The notes: generated by a model not told the origin, from the letters alone. A stretch of DNA of 64,000 nucleotides from Haematobia irritans (GCF_050003625.1 NC_134400.1:57850066-57914065), one strand, 5' to 3'; positions 34,795-46,633 are shown, counted from the first letter of the stretch. Translations and numbers: made by a program.

Positions 34795-35420
34795 GTTATT
34801 AAGGTCGAATTTTTCAATATCGGGTGATACATATATGGGAGCTATATCTACATCTGAACCGATTTCGATGAAATTTTGCACATATAGTTAGTACTATAGA
34901 GGACTGGATATAGCCAACTTTTAGTAAGATCGGTTAATAAATAAGGGCTCTATGGCCAAATTTGGGAAAATCGGGCTATACATATATATGTGAGCTATAT
35001 CTATATCTAAATCTGAACCGATTTCGATGATTTTTAGCACATATAGTTAGTGCTATAGAAGATTATATTTAGCCAACTTTGAGTAAGATCGGTTGATAAA
35101 TAAGGATTTTATGGCCAAATTTAGAAAAATCGGGCGGTACATATATATGGGAGCTATAGCTAAATCTGAACCGATCTCGAGGATTTTTTGCACATATAGT
35201 TAGTGCTATAGAAGATTATAGTTAGCCAACTTTGAGTAAGATCGGTTGATAAATAAAGGTTTGGGGTCAAATTTGGGAAAATCGGGTGATACATATATAT
35301 GAGAGCTATATCTAAATCTGAACCGATTTGGATGGCATTTTGCAGACTTGAAGGGCGATGGAAAAGATTACCTTTTGCAAAATTTGGTGACGATCCGTTT
35401 GGAAAAACGCGCAACGTGAC

Positions 35421-38161
35421 CACGGATCCGGAGCGGTCCATTTTTTTCGCTCCGCTCCGCTCCCGCTCCGGAGAAAAAAAAAACCGCTCCGCTCCTCGCT
35501 CCGCTCCGAGAAAAAAAAAATCGCTCCGCTCCGCTCCACGCTCCGCTCCGCTCCTCTTCGAGAAAATTATAGTACAAACATTGTATTATTTGTTCAATTG
35601 AGTTTTATTTTATTTAGAAAAATCGGGCGGTACATATATGGGAGCTATAGCTAAATTTGAACCGATTTCGATGATTTTTTGCACATATAGTTAGTGCTAT
35701 AGAAGATTACATTTCGCCAACTTTGAGTAAGATCAGTTGATAAATAAGGGTTTTATGACCTAATTTGACAAAATCGGGCGATACATATATATCTAAATCT
35801 GAACCGATTTCGATGAAATTTTCAGACTTAACGGGTGATACAGAAGATTATTTTGTGCTAAATTTGACGACGATCGGTTAGTAAAAAAAGTGCAATGTGA
35901 CCCCATTTGTCGAAATCGGGCGATACACATATATGGGAGCTATATCTAAATTTGATCCGATTTCTTCCAAATTCAATAACGTTCGTCCTTGTGCCCAAAA
36001 AAACTCCCTGTACCAAATTTCATCAAAATCGGTTAATAATTGCGACCGAAATCCTGTGAACAACAAATACATGGACAGACGGACGGATGGACGTACGGAC
36101 ACCAAGCGCTAGATCGACTCAGGAGGTGATTCGGAGTCGATCGGTTTATATTTTATGGGGTCTAAAATCAATATTTCTTGTAGGCACATTTTTTGGCAGA
36201 TCAAACTTATTATACCCTAACCACTATGTGGTTTAGGGTATAATGACTTTAAAACAATGTGTTGAAATATTTTATTGATTTTGAAGATTTTTTCAGAAAT
36301 ATTAAATCCATTTTGACTTCATTAAAACGAAATTTGCATTCATGTTAGGATACACATTTTTATGTCGAATCACTTAGCTATAAGGACAAACAGACTTCAT
36401 TGAAAAGTTTAGAGACTTTTAGACAAGGAAAAACTTTTTTTCAGAGAAATACGTCTTCTATTCTAAGCAAAATTCGTATTCGTATTTTAAGCATGTGAAA
36501 TATTTGGCCTCCCGACAATATTCTTTGCGGTGCACCATCTACTATTTAATATGTAATAGAAACCAAATTTATGAAAATGGACCAAAATGGACCAAATTCT
36601 GTTTGGTCTGACCATCGGACCAAATTTAAAAATTAGAAATCTTTTGGACCAATTTTGGTCCGATCGGACCAAAACGGCAACGCTGATTGGAATTGAAAGT
36701 CTATACACAGGTAGAAGTAACTACTCTCCGAAAGTTTTTTTTTGTTTTGCAACAGACGTAGAGAAGAGGTTTTGTTATATTTGTAATGTGTGTGTGTGTT
36801 TATGTTTGCAACAACCTCCATCGACATCAGTCCGTGGTATACCTACGAATATTCTTACTCAGATCTAGTGTTACCTAATTTCGCTTTTTTCCCCTTTATT
36901 GTATAATAAATGTATATGCGCACATTTTTCAACCAAAATTGAAACTATCCATAATTTTAATTAAATTTTCGAGAACTAATATCAGAAATAAGAGAATGCT
37001 AGGATATAGTACAATAGTAAAGCAAATATGAATGTCCCTACACTGAAAAAAAGCATGCCCGGTTCCAAAGATTTTGTCTTTACTTTAACAGTTTGGGTAT
37101 TAATTCCGAGCCAAAGAAGCGGAGAATACAAGTAAGGATACTTTAAAGACGTAATTCTCTTTTAAATTTGGGGGTTATGTAATTGCTTCTAGGAAGAAAA
37201 TGTTAATTTTTCATTTTTTTAGATTTTTTTCGTCAGTTGTTATCAAAATCCTTTAAAAACGAGTTAACGATTTATTTTTTCCATATTAAGACTCGACTTC
37301 CAGTAGAAATTATGCTATGTTTCAAGTAAAAAGCGTCTTTGAAATAAAGTGTTGAAAAACATGTCTTATTTTTTAACGATTTTTTGCTTTGTAGGCAAGA
37401 TGCAAAAAGGAAACAAATTTAAAGACAATTTTATTAATTTTAAAGAATTTTTCTTAATTATTAAAGTCACGTTGACCTTACCTCAAAAATTTTATCTTTC
37501 ATGTTATGAAACACATTTTTAAGTGAAATCACTTAATTATAAGGACATTACAACTTCATTCAAAAGTTTATTGCCTTTTGGACAAGAAAAAAAAACTTTA
37601 TTTTAGAGAAATGCGTCTTCCATGTTAAGCAAAATTTACATTCTTATTCTAAGGACATGGAATCTTGACTTCACGACAATATTTTTTTCAGTGTAGAAAA
37701 CTAAAAAATTAAATATAAATAAGATCGTTTAATTGCATTTATTTGACGTTCATTACAAACATCTTTGTAGTAATACGGGATGAAATTGATCGAAAGTACT
37801 GTTGTTACTTTTACAACACATACTAGAGATATATTTTGACATTTGCCGTTTTTGAAAACAATTACTAAAAAAACACGTTGTGTTTTCCCCAATGTACGTA
37901 CGTACAAAAATACATATCGTACATTTTAAACGTTTACTCACACTACGCTAAGTACTAGCTAAATTTCAAATTACCTACACAGTGTAATTTCAAAGTTACA
38001 CATTTCATTCAAGTAATATTTTATTCGTAGCGGAGCGGTTTTTCATTTGGAAACCGCTCCGCTCCCGCTCCGCTCCGGATTTTAGAAATGCCGCTCCCGC
38101 TCCGCTCCCGCTCCGGCAAAAAAAGGGCTTGCTCCGCTCCACGCTCCGCTCCGGATCCCTG
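35421..38161 (+). mobile_element. hAT-type element with GGAGC minisatellite ends, copy 1
   Basis: Duplicated AACGTGAC flanks it (35413-35420 and 38162-38169). The ends read inward are CACGGATCCGGAGCGG and CAGGGATCCGGAGCGG, continuing as 100-140 bp of GGAGC/GCTCC units with A- or T-runs. Inside are a HER-3 segment with its own tail hairpin (about 35612-36243), a decayed MITE (36250-36520) and a TA-flanked MITE (37041-37693). No transposase is seen. The Arg/Ser/Glu-rich frames over the ends (35299-35601, 38005-38293) are low-complexity translations. Confidence 0.9.
37041..37693 (+). mobile_element. CACTGAAAAAA MITE, copy a (intact)
   Basis: TA-CACTGAAAAAAAGCATGCC at the left and CAATATTTTTTTCAGTG-TA at the right give a 653-bp element with 11-bp inverted ends and a TA duplication, which fits a Tc1/mariner-type MITE. 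Shared internal markers are AAAGAAGCGGAGAATAC and AAGTGTTGAAAAACATGTC. It is non-coding. The same insertion is present in hAT-type copy 2, so it predates that element's last movement. Confidence 0.88.
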
Positions 38162-38510
38162 AACGTGACCCCATTTGTCGAAATCGGGCGATACATATAT
38201 ATGGGAGCTATATCTAAATTTGATCCGATTTCTTCCAAATTCAATAGCGTTCGTCCTTGTGCCCAAAAAACTCGCTGTACCAAATTTCATCAAAATCGGT
38301 TAATAATTGCGACCGGAATCCTGTGAACAACAAATACATGGACAGACGGACGGACGGACGGACGGACACAAAGCGCTAGATCGACTCAGGAGGTGATTCT
38401 GAGTCGATCGGTATATATTTTATGGGGTCTAAAATCAATATTTCTGGTAGGCACATTTTTTGGCCGATCAAACTTATTATACCCTGACCACTATGTGGTT
38501 TAGGGTATAA

Positions 38511-39115
38511 AAATTTGGTATTGATTCCGAGCCAAAGAAGCGGAGAATACAATTAAGGATACATTTAAGACACAATTCTCTTTTAAATGTGGGTTTTGTG
38601 TACTTGCTTCTAGGAAGCAAATTTTAATTTTTCGCTTTTTCAGCTTTTTTTCTTCATATGTTATCAAAGTCGTTTAAAAACGAGTTAACGACAACTTTAT
38701 TTTCCAATTTAAGACTCGACTTCCAGTCGAAATTATGCTATGTTTCCAGTAAAAAACGTCTTTAATATAAAGTGTTGAAAAACATGTCCTATATTTGAAT
38801 GATTTTTTGCTTTGTAGTCAAGATGCAAAAAGACAACAAATTTAAAGACAATTTCATTAATTTTAAAGAATTTTTCTGAATTATTAAAGTCAAGTTGACC
38901 TTAGCCCAAAAAAATTTTCTTTCATGTTATGATACCCATTTTTAAGCGAAATCACTTAATAATAAGGACAATATGACTTCATTGAAAAGTTTATCGACTT
39001 TTGGACAAGGAAAAAACTTTATATTAGAGAAATGCGTTTTCTATGCTAAGCAAAATTTGCATTCGTATTTTAAAGACATGAAATCTTTGACCTCACGACA
39101 ATATTTTTTTCAGTG
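38511..39115 (+). mobile_element. CACTGAAAAAA MITE, copy b (left end lost)
   Basis: It starts inside the MITE (TTTGGTATTGATTCCGAGCC) directly after the HER-3 tail and ends in TTTTTTTCAGTG-TA. Internal sequence is close to copies a and c. Confidence 0.85.
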
Positions 39116-39117
39116 TA

Positions 39118-40602
39118 CTTTCTTTATTTGGTTATATCACCCAACCTTACTAGCACCTTAACCGAATTGAAAATGATTTTTTCCTTCAGAAGATTGCATT
39201 TTAATCATAGTTTTTTGAATGCCAGAAAAGTACATAAAATTACAATACATTAACAATTAAAAAATATACACCTTTGAAAGTACACCCTCCAGCATTGATT
39301 GCAGAATTGACAGGCAATGGTAGTTAAATCTTTGGAACTCTTAGTATACAAGTATTTAAAAATGGCGTCCGAACTGAGCACATGATAAATGGGATGACAT
39401 AGCCAGTCTAAAAACGCAAAAAATTAAATCAGAAAATTAGTGTGGAGTTTTAAAAAATAAATAAGAACATACTCGCCACCATCACTTCCTAAGGTGTCCC
39501 ATAGATAAAGACAGACGTGGAGATGAATTTTCCCATTAGAGCCGCTTTAAATTTGTAACATGGTTCAAACTTTTACCTTTTAACACTATAAAATTGTTCC
39601 ACATCTAAAACTCGATCCTAAACAATTGAAGATACGAACTGTTTATATGACTCGTATCAAATATGGTGTACTTAGAACACACTGCGCGAGTTGCTCATGG
39701 AAATATTTGATGGGCAATCCACCAAGAGTTCAAATAAACTTAGAACCGGCTGAAAATACTCTGATTTCAGTTATTTTTATTGTTTTAAATTGAAAAGACA
39801 AGTTTTCCTTCAACATTGAATAATTTTTAACAATATTAATGACATTTGAAAAATATTTCCAAAGCACTTCGGTTGTGAATATCAATTGTAAGTTATGAAT
39901 ACTAAATGACAGTTATGAACGTTTTTTAATGTTGGTTGCGCGTATCGAATTCAATCAAAATTTTTAAAAAGAGAGACATTTAGTTCAGACAACTATTTGA
40001 CATGTATTACAAACAAAACTCTATAATAATAATCGTCAAATGGCAGTAGGAACGAATTAAGGTTGTAAATAATGTAAATTGATTGACACAACTGTGATGT
40101 AGATGCAGAATTTTTATTACAACAATCAATTTTCAACCAATATGTTCTCTGTGTGCACAGAGAATACAGATTGGTTGTGATAACCGAATTTATTGCCAAC
40201 CTTCTTTTGGCAATTGCACCAACTATCAGTTGGCAGTTGTGTCACCCGACAAATTCGGTCGACTCAATCGAATTATGGGAACTCCAACTAATACTATATA
40301 TGGAGTATCAGACGATGGAATTTGTCGTTGTTCCCTTCATTTGGTTGTGTCACCCAACCCCAATAAAAAATTATTTTCATTTAAATTTTATTTTATTTAT
40401 TTTTTTTTGGTTTAAATACATTTAAATATTTGTATTAAAGATGTATAGCTAAATACAATGTATGATAACAATTAATGTCCTTAAAATGTTTTAGCGGTTG
40501 AACACACAAAATTTGATATACACCCCATTATGACTTTCATCGATATACACCCATATCGACTTTTTTTAAATATTAAAATGCATAAAAATGGACCCGTATT
40601 AC
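39118..40602. other. Old repeat related to 42120-43060; no gene
   Basis: Bases 39780-40160 resemble 42120-43030 in order and sequence (CTTCGGTTGTGAATA against TTCGGTTGGGAATAC; TGTTCTCTGTGTGCA in both). The motif TTTGGTTATATCACCCAACC near 39127 recurs as TTTGGTTGTGTCACCCAACC near 40341, so these may be boundaries of an old element. Frames here are unidentified. Confidence 0.4.
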
Positions 40603-40604
40603 TA

Positions 40605-41536
40605 CACTGAAAAAAAAGCATGTCCGGTTCCAAAGATTTTGTCTTTACTTTAAAAAATTTGGTATTGATTCCGAGCCAAAGAAGCGGAGAATACAAGAAA
40701 GGATACTTTTAAGACACAATTCTCTTTTAAATTTGGGTTTTGTGTACTTGCTTCTGGGAAGCAAATTTTAAGTTTTCGCTTTTTCAGCTTTTTTTCTTCA
40801 TATGCTATCAGAGTCCTTTACAAACAAGTTAACGATAACTTTATTTTCCAAATTAAGATTCGACTTCCAGTAGAAATTATGTTATGTTTCAAGTAAAATA
40901 CGTCTTTAAAATAAAGTGTTGAAAAACATGTCCTATATTTGAACGATTTTTTACTTTGTAGTAAAGACACACAAAAAAAAAATTTTTCTGATTCAATCAC
41001 GAAATTAATTGATCCAATTAATTTTTTAATTGAAATGTCTTCAATCACAGAAATGATAGTATCAATTAAAAAATTAATTGACAGTCAATTAAAAAATTAA
41101 TTGATCCAATTAAAAAATTAATTGATACTATTAATTTGTGTGATTGATTTTTATTTCAATTAAAAAATTTGTTGATTCAATTAAATTTTTAATTGAATAT
41201 TTTTTAAAACTCAATTAAGATGTTAATTGGAAAAATTTTCGTGAATTTTTTTTTCTGTGGACGCAAAATGACAACAAATTTAAAAACAATTTCATTAAAT
41301 TTAAAGAATTTTTCTGAATTATTAAAGTCAAGTTGACCTTAGTCCAAACATTTTTTCTTTCATGTTATGATACCCATTTTGAAGGTAAATCACTTAGTTC
41401 ATTGAAAAGTTTATCGACTTTTGGACAAGGAAAAAAACTTTATATTAGAGAAATTCGTCTTCTATACTAAGCAAAATTTGTATTCGTATTTTAAAGACGT
41501 GAAATATTTGACCTCACGACAATATTTTTTTCAGTG
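40605..41536 (+). mobile_element. CACTGAAAAAA MITE, copy c, with a nested small repeat
   Basis: TA-CACTGAAAAAAAAGCATGTC at the left and ATTTTTTTCAGTG-TA at the right. A palindrome-rich insert of about 290 bp (40967-41259) splits it. Without the insert it is about 640 bp, the family length. Confidence 0.87.
40967..41259. mobile_element. AATTAATTGA-rich palindromic element
   Basis: Repeated AATTAAAAAATTAATTGA-type motifs in both orientations are bounded by CACACAAAAAAAAAATTTTTC and, inverted, CACAGAAAAAAAAATTCACG. Related sequence occurs at 49961-50325. A foldback structure is likely. It is non-coding. Confidence 0.6.
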
Positions 41537-41538
41537 TA

Positions 41539-43240
41539 CGAGTAGTTTGTGCATATAAGTTATTTTTGGTCGCTATAAGTTATTTTGGTCTATGCCTACA
41601 GACACGTTTGGACAAGCAAGCCAATTTTGAAACCACAAGTGATGAACATTTTCTTATTGCTGAGTGCGTCCCGATAGTGTGTTAGGCATTATGAAAAATA
41701 AATAACTTTTGAGTGTTCGGCCGAATCTGGCCCACGGCCCTTTGTATCCATTTGGGTCTGTTGTACAACGTTGACATATTGGATTATTGTTTAAAAATAA
41801 ATCAAATAAGATTAGTTAGATTTTGGTGCACTCATGTTTATAAAAACAACTCAGAACCTACCACTTTATTCACAACTACATCTCTGTGAGGTTCCAAATA
41901 CACAAAGCATCCTGAAGATATATCATTAAATCCGATTGGGGTGTGGTACATATGAATATTTATGCCCTATAATATACCCAACATAAATGATCCACGCCTA
42001 TATCGTGACGTATCTTTTACTTACGTCCTTTAATTACAGCCGGTCATCATCGAAAGAATGCTTTGAACAGCATTGTGGATGCCACTTTGTAGCGGTATAA
42101 AAATCGTCATTTGTGACGTTTAATTGAAAAAACGAAATATCTTTGAACACCCAATAAATAACAAAAATTGAAGTGACATTTAAAAATATTTCAAACAAGA
42201 ATTCGGTTGGGAATACTGTATGTCAGTGCTGATTGCTAAATTACGAAATTTATTTAAAGTTGGTTGTGCCAACAGAATTCGAAACAAATGCTTCAAAATA
42301 TATAAATTTTATTGATTCCACCATTTGTCTTGTATCACAAACGAAATTCTATTGAAATGATTGCCAAATGATAGTAAGCATGAAAAGATGATTGCATTAA
42401 AGAAAATAGGTTGACACACCTAATATATAATTCGAAATGTAGAATTTTCATTATCAGAACTGTTGAAGCGAGTTCAACAACATTACTTCAATTTTATTGG
42501 AGAGCGTATTAGGATTCGCTCCAACAACACATTTTATTGCTTCTATATTAATTTCTTATTTCTTTTATTTAATAATTCCTTATTCTCTTGAATTCTGAAT
42601 ATTCTGTTCTCTAAGAGAATGTTTGTCATGTTTTCTTTATTTAAGTTTATCGAATTTCATTTTCTACTTTTATTTATTATTTTTCTATTGCTTTCGTTAA
42701 GTTTTACCGTGTTAACGGAATTTGTTAATGAACTTTGAATTTTCTCTATTAGAGTTAGTTAGGTTGAATTGTCAAAGAAGAAGATCACGAAGACCAATAA
42801 ATTCTTAGAAAAGAAAATTAAACGAACGTCTTTTCTTTAAGAAATGTTTAGGATTCACGCTATACGACGTGCGCGATAACCAAACGAAACCAAACTCAAA
42901 AGCCCTTATGTTCATCAACGTGTGAAATAAGGCATTTCAATATAAAACCCCCATAAGCCCTTTCAATCTATAACGCGTAGGTTGAAAGGCAAATCTACAA
43001 GAACCGATTTCCAACCAAATTGTTCTCTGTGTGCATTGGCAATGTATACGGAATGTCAAGGAATTTATGATCAGTACAGAATACATGGTCACTACACGTT
43101 ATTCTACATACGCATGCTATTAGATAAACTTCATCTAATACTAGTTCTTCTATATAAATAGTAGCGAAGTTTTTGGAAATTGTCATTCCCATGTACAGGC
43201 CCTGTAACAGGCTCAAAATAGATTATAATGACATCGCTAT
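41539..43240. other. Old repeat related to 39780-40160, hosting a solo LTR; no gene
   Basis: Bases 42120-42460 and 43000-43060 are two halves of a sequence related to 39780-40160, separated by the LTR at 42461-42999. I recognise no coding sequence in 41539-42120. The minus-strand frame at 42995-43216 is unidentified. Confidence 0.4.
42461..42999. mobile_element. Solo LTR of an LTR retrotransposon
   Basis: A 539-bp segment starts TGTTGAAGCGAG and ends AATCTACA, so it has TG..CA termini. It is flanked by duplicated AGAAC (42456-42460 and 43000-43004). The related sequence near 40116 lacks it, giving an empty site. A 5-bp duplication suits Gypsy- or BEL/Pao-type integration. AATAAA at about 42797 and ATATAAAA at about 42940 could be processing and promoter signals. 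No internal coding region remains, as expected after LTR-LTR recombination. Confidence 0.8.
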
Positions 43241-43357
43241 ATACATGTTTTAAACAAAAAACGAAATGAAGGCACATCCCAATTTCCACATAAAAATCTA
43301 AACGTTCTTTTAAAAACTATTTGAACATCAAAAATGCGATTTTATTCCACATCATAA

Positions 43358-45476
43358 CCCAGCAAAAAAATTTGGAAGTTCTTCCAAAGGCACAACTTTA
43401 AAAGCACTTCCAGAAGATGCACTCCCAATGATGTTCTTTATTTTAACTACCCAGGAAGTTCTTTTAATTAAATTTTTTATAACTTGGTTTTTTCATACTT
43501 TTAATGTATAATTTTAACTTTTTATACCCTCCACCATAGGATGGGGGGTATATTAACTTTGTCATTCCGTTTGTAACACATCGAAATATTGCTCTAAGAC
43601 CCCATAAAGTATATATATTCTGGGTCGTGGTGAAATTCTGAGTCGATCTGAGCATGTCCGTCCGTCCGTCCGTCATCCGATCCGGCTGAAATTTGGTACA
43701 TGGTGTTGGTATATGGTCTCTAACAACCATGCAAATATTGGTCCACATCGGTTCATAATTATATATAGCCCCCATATAAACCGATCCCCCGATTTGGCTT
43801 GCGAGGCCTCTAAGAGAAGTAAATTTCATCCGATCCGGCTGAAATTTGGTACATGGTGTTAGTATATGGTCTCTAACAACCATGCATAAATTGGTCCAAA
43901 TCGGTTTATAATTATATATAGCCCCCATATAAACCGATCCCCAGATTTGGCTTGCGAAGCCTCTAAGAGAAGAAAATTTCACATGATCCGGCTGAAATTT
44001 GGTACATGGTGTTAGTATATCGTCTCTAACCACTATGCAAAATTGGTCGAAATCGGTCCATAATTATATATATATATATATATAAAATGATCCCCAGATT
44101 TGACCTCCGGAGCCCCTTGGAAGAGCAAACTTCATCGGATTCGGTTGAAATTTGGTACGTGATGTTAGTATATGGTATCCAACAACCATGCATAATTGGT
44201 TCATATCAGTCCATAATTATATATAGCCCCCATATAAACCGATCCCCAGATTTGACCTCCGGAGCCCCTTGGAAGAGCAAAATTCTCCCAATCCGGTTGA
44301 AATTTGGTACGTGGTGTTAGTATATGGTCTCCAACAAACATGGAAAAATTGGTCCATGCCGGTCTTAATTATATAACCCCCAATTAAACCAATCCCCAGA
44401 TTTGACCTCCGGAGCTCTTAGAGGACCAAAATTCATCGGATCCGGTTAAGATTTGGTACATGGTGAAATTTTGTACATTGTGCAGTATTTGGCCGCTAAC
44501 AACCATGCCACAATTGGTCCATATCCGTCTATAGTTATATATAGCCGATCCCCAAAAGTAATCTAGGAAATTTTATTTCTATAGAAAATTTTGTCAAAAT
44601 TTTATTACTATAGAAAATTTTGTCAACATTTTATTTCGATAGAAAATTTTGTTAAAATTTTATTTCTATAGAAAATTTTCTCAAAATTTTATTACTATAG
44701 AAATTTTTGTCAAAATTTTATTTCTATAGAAAATTATGTAAAAATTTTATTTCTATAGAAAATTTTTTCAAAATTTTATTTCTATAGAAAATTTTGTCAA
44801 CATTTTATTTCTATAAAAAATTTTGTCAAACTGAATTATTTAGTATTTGATCGACCTTTTTTTGTTTAATATATACTCCGTATGGACTAACTTACAATTG
44901 AGTAGACGGTGTTAAGAAGTTTTAAGATACCTTGCCATCGGCAAGTGTTACCGCAACCCAAGTACTTCGATTGTGGATGGTAGTCTTTAGTACAAGTTTC
45001 AATGCAATTCATGGTGGAGGGTACATAAGATTCGGCCTGGCCGAACTTACTGCCGTTTATACTTGTTTTTGTTTCAAATAGGTTAAAAACAGAGTAGGAA
45101 TTCATAAAATGGTACAAAATATTTAAATTTTGTCAAAAAAAATGTTAAATTCATCTGAAAAAATTGTGCATTTTTGAAAACATTTGAGGTCAAACGTTTC
45201 CGACAAGCGTTAGAATCCATTAAAAATTATAAAAAATTATAAAAATTATTTATTTGACAAAATATCACAGAATTTTGTAATTTACATCCAAAATATTGAA
45301 GTAGGATCACACTTAAAGAATTGATGCAAATTCCGTGCAACGGCTGTTTAAATGGAGGACTTCCGTCCTATGACAAGCCCATGTTAAATTCATCGCTTCT
45401 GCGTCAATTTTGCACCACTTCCGGATCCAAAAATAACATTTTCATTACTTTTTTGGCGACGCTTTTTTTTGCTGGG
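43358..45476 (+). repeat. CCCAGCAAAAAAA repeat, copy 2, split by HER-1 copy F
   Basis: The left end is CCCAGCAAAAAAATTTGGAAG and the right end GACGCTTTTTTTTGCTGGG, giving inverted ends CCCAGCAAAA. Without the HER insertion (43521-45065) the element is about 570 bp, matching the copy at 60522. It is non-coding, and no clear target duplication can be called. Confidence 0.8.
43521..45065 (-). mobile_element. HER-1 copy F
   Basis: On the plus strand it runs tail (TTTATACCCTCCACCATAGG), ATCGACTCAG block (inverted), CCGT tract, array, 29-bp minisatellite (about 44565-44835) and head (GGCCTGGCCGAACTTACTGC). The last-unit block next to the CCGT tract is deleted (GTCCGTCATCCGATCCGG at about 43670). 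The host repeat allows comparison with its empty version near 60680. Frames at 43464-44320 are array translations. Confidence 0.9.
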
Positions 45477-46130
45477 AATACAAACAAGGAAACCAGAGTA
45501 CTTATATAGTCGCATGCAATTGGCCCGTTCAAATCGGTTTGAGCTGGCAAATCTCAGAATAAATAGTGTTAACTCTGAAAGACAATTCTTTGTAACAACG
45601 ATACGTCCCTGAAACAATTTGCCATTTGAAATACAACTAGAGCGATTAAAACCGGTCGACCGCTTCTAACGCCGATTTTTGGTTTTCGTGAAAATCCCAT
45701 TTTCGGTGTATCGGTAGAACCAGTGTTTTCGGTTTTTATATCTTCATTCTAAAAGTGCCAATTTAATTCCAAATTTATGCATCTGGATAAACTGCAGCAA
45801 TGAAAACACTTCCACATATGAAAACAAGAATATACAACCAAAAGTTCGGTTCGTCCGAATCTTAAGTACCCACCACCATAGAACGCATACCATAATTTTC
45901 TCTGAAAACCTCTCCTCGGATTCTCATATAGGAGTATAACATCACGAGTTTGGCTGTGGATAAAAAATTGATCGAATTCGGTAATATCGGGTCTGTAGTA
46001 AAATGCAGGTACTTAGGGACTTGGTTATGGACATTTGAGACCATAATTTGATATAAAGAATTCCAAGTGCATTTGATGAAACCATTACAAGTTCAAATGG
46101 TTTCCAAAGTTAAATTTTTAATTTGTAACA
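45477..46130. other. Non-coding DNA including a HER-4 head (45823-46080)
   Basis: At 45823 a head-like sequence CAAGAATATACAACCAAAAG, then GTTCGGTTCGTCCGAATC and TACCCACCACCATAG, marks the start of a HER-4 copy on the plus strand that fades after about 46080. Bases 45477-45820 show nothing recognisable. Confidence 0.5.
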
Positions 46131-46232
46131 TAGGTTAGGTTAGGTGGCAGCCCGATGTATCAGGCTCACTTAGACTATTCAGTCCATTGTGTTACCACAG
46201 TGGTGAACAGTGGTGAACTTCTCTCTTATCAC
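46131..46232 (-). repeat. SINE 3' end with LINE-type tail
   Basis: On the minus strand AAGAGAGAAGTTCACCA is followed by TGGACTGAATAGTCTAAG, TGAGCCTGATACATC, GGGCTGCCACC and TAACCTAACCTA. The first part matches the SINE at 26412. The last parts match the 3' ends of the LOA-like LINEs at 30906 and 34369. A 10-bp direct duplication (TGGTGAACAG) lies at the junction. Confidence 0.75.
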
Positions 46233-46633
46233 AACATAAGATTTTATATTTGAAAGAAAATTGTTTGTTTAATTTCTACAGGGAGTCTTAAATTCCAAAT
46301 AGAATAAAAATATCATCTTTCATGTGATTTCAGATCTGAATTATATAAATTTGTACAGTGGATGGTTATTGCTCGAAATGGATAATTTTAATTAGTCGAT
46401 ATTAACGATATTTAACCATATTCAGTGTCATTTACAGTATGCAACATATTCTTAAAATATAGTAATTAATTTAAAGTGATAACAGACCCCTTTTACCAAA
46501 TATAAATTAAAGGAACACAAGCAAATATCTGAAAAGCTCGGATAGATTCATGCTAGTATGCACATCTAAAAGTGATATTTCGTTATGTTATAAACGGAAT
46601 GATAAACTAATTATACGCCTATACTATCCTATG
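46233..46633. other. Decayed HER-type tail next to the hAT-type target; no gene
   Basis: The end (ATGTTATAAACGGAATGATAAA, then CTATACTATCCTATG) resembles the HER-1 tail (TTACAAACGGAATGACAAAG, CATCCTATGG), so the hAT-type element appears to have landed in an old HER tail. Nothing else is recognised. Confidence 0.45.

Larger units (their letters stand above)
34797..38510 (+). mobile_element. HER-3 copy, split by a hAT-type element
   Basis: Array units of about 151-159 bp run from 34797 (marker CGGGYGATACATATAT at 34821, 34972, 35131, 35283). The hAT-type element at 35421-38161 interrupts, then the last unit resumes (38162), followed by a (CGGA)n tract (38341-38366), CTAGATCGACTCAGGAGG and a terminal hairpin TTATACCCTGACCAC/GTGGTTTAGGGTATAA (38475-38510). 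No head is visible. Confidence 0.85.

Noticed and set aside
35299..35601. Arg/Ser/Pro-rich and Glu/Gly/Ser-rich proteins over the GCTCC runs (also 38005-38293, 46619-46840, 49712-50023)
   Set aside because: They are low-complexity translations of the GGAGC minisatellite ends of a hAT-type element, open in several frames because the unit lacks stop codons.
43464..44033. 189-codon minus-strand gene
   Set aside because: HER-1 array and tail translation; made longer by a deletion that fused the array to the CGGA tract.
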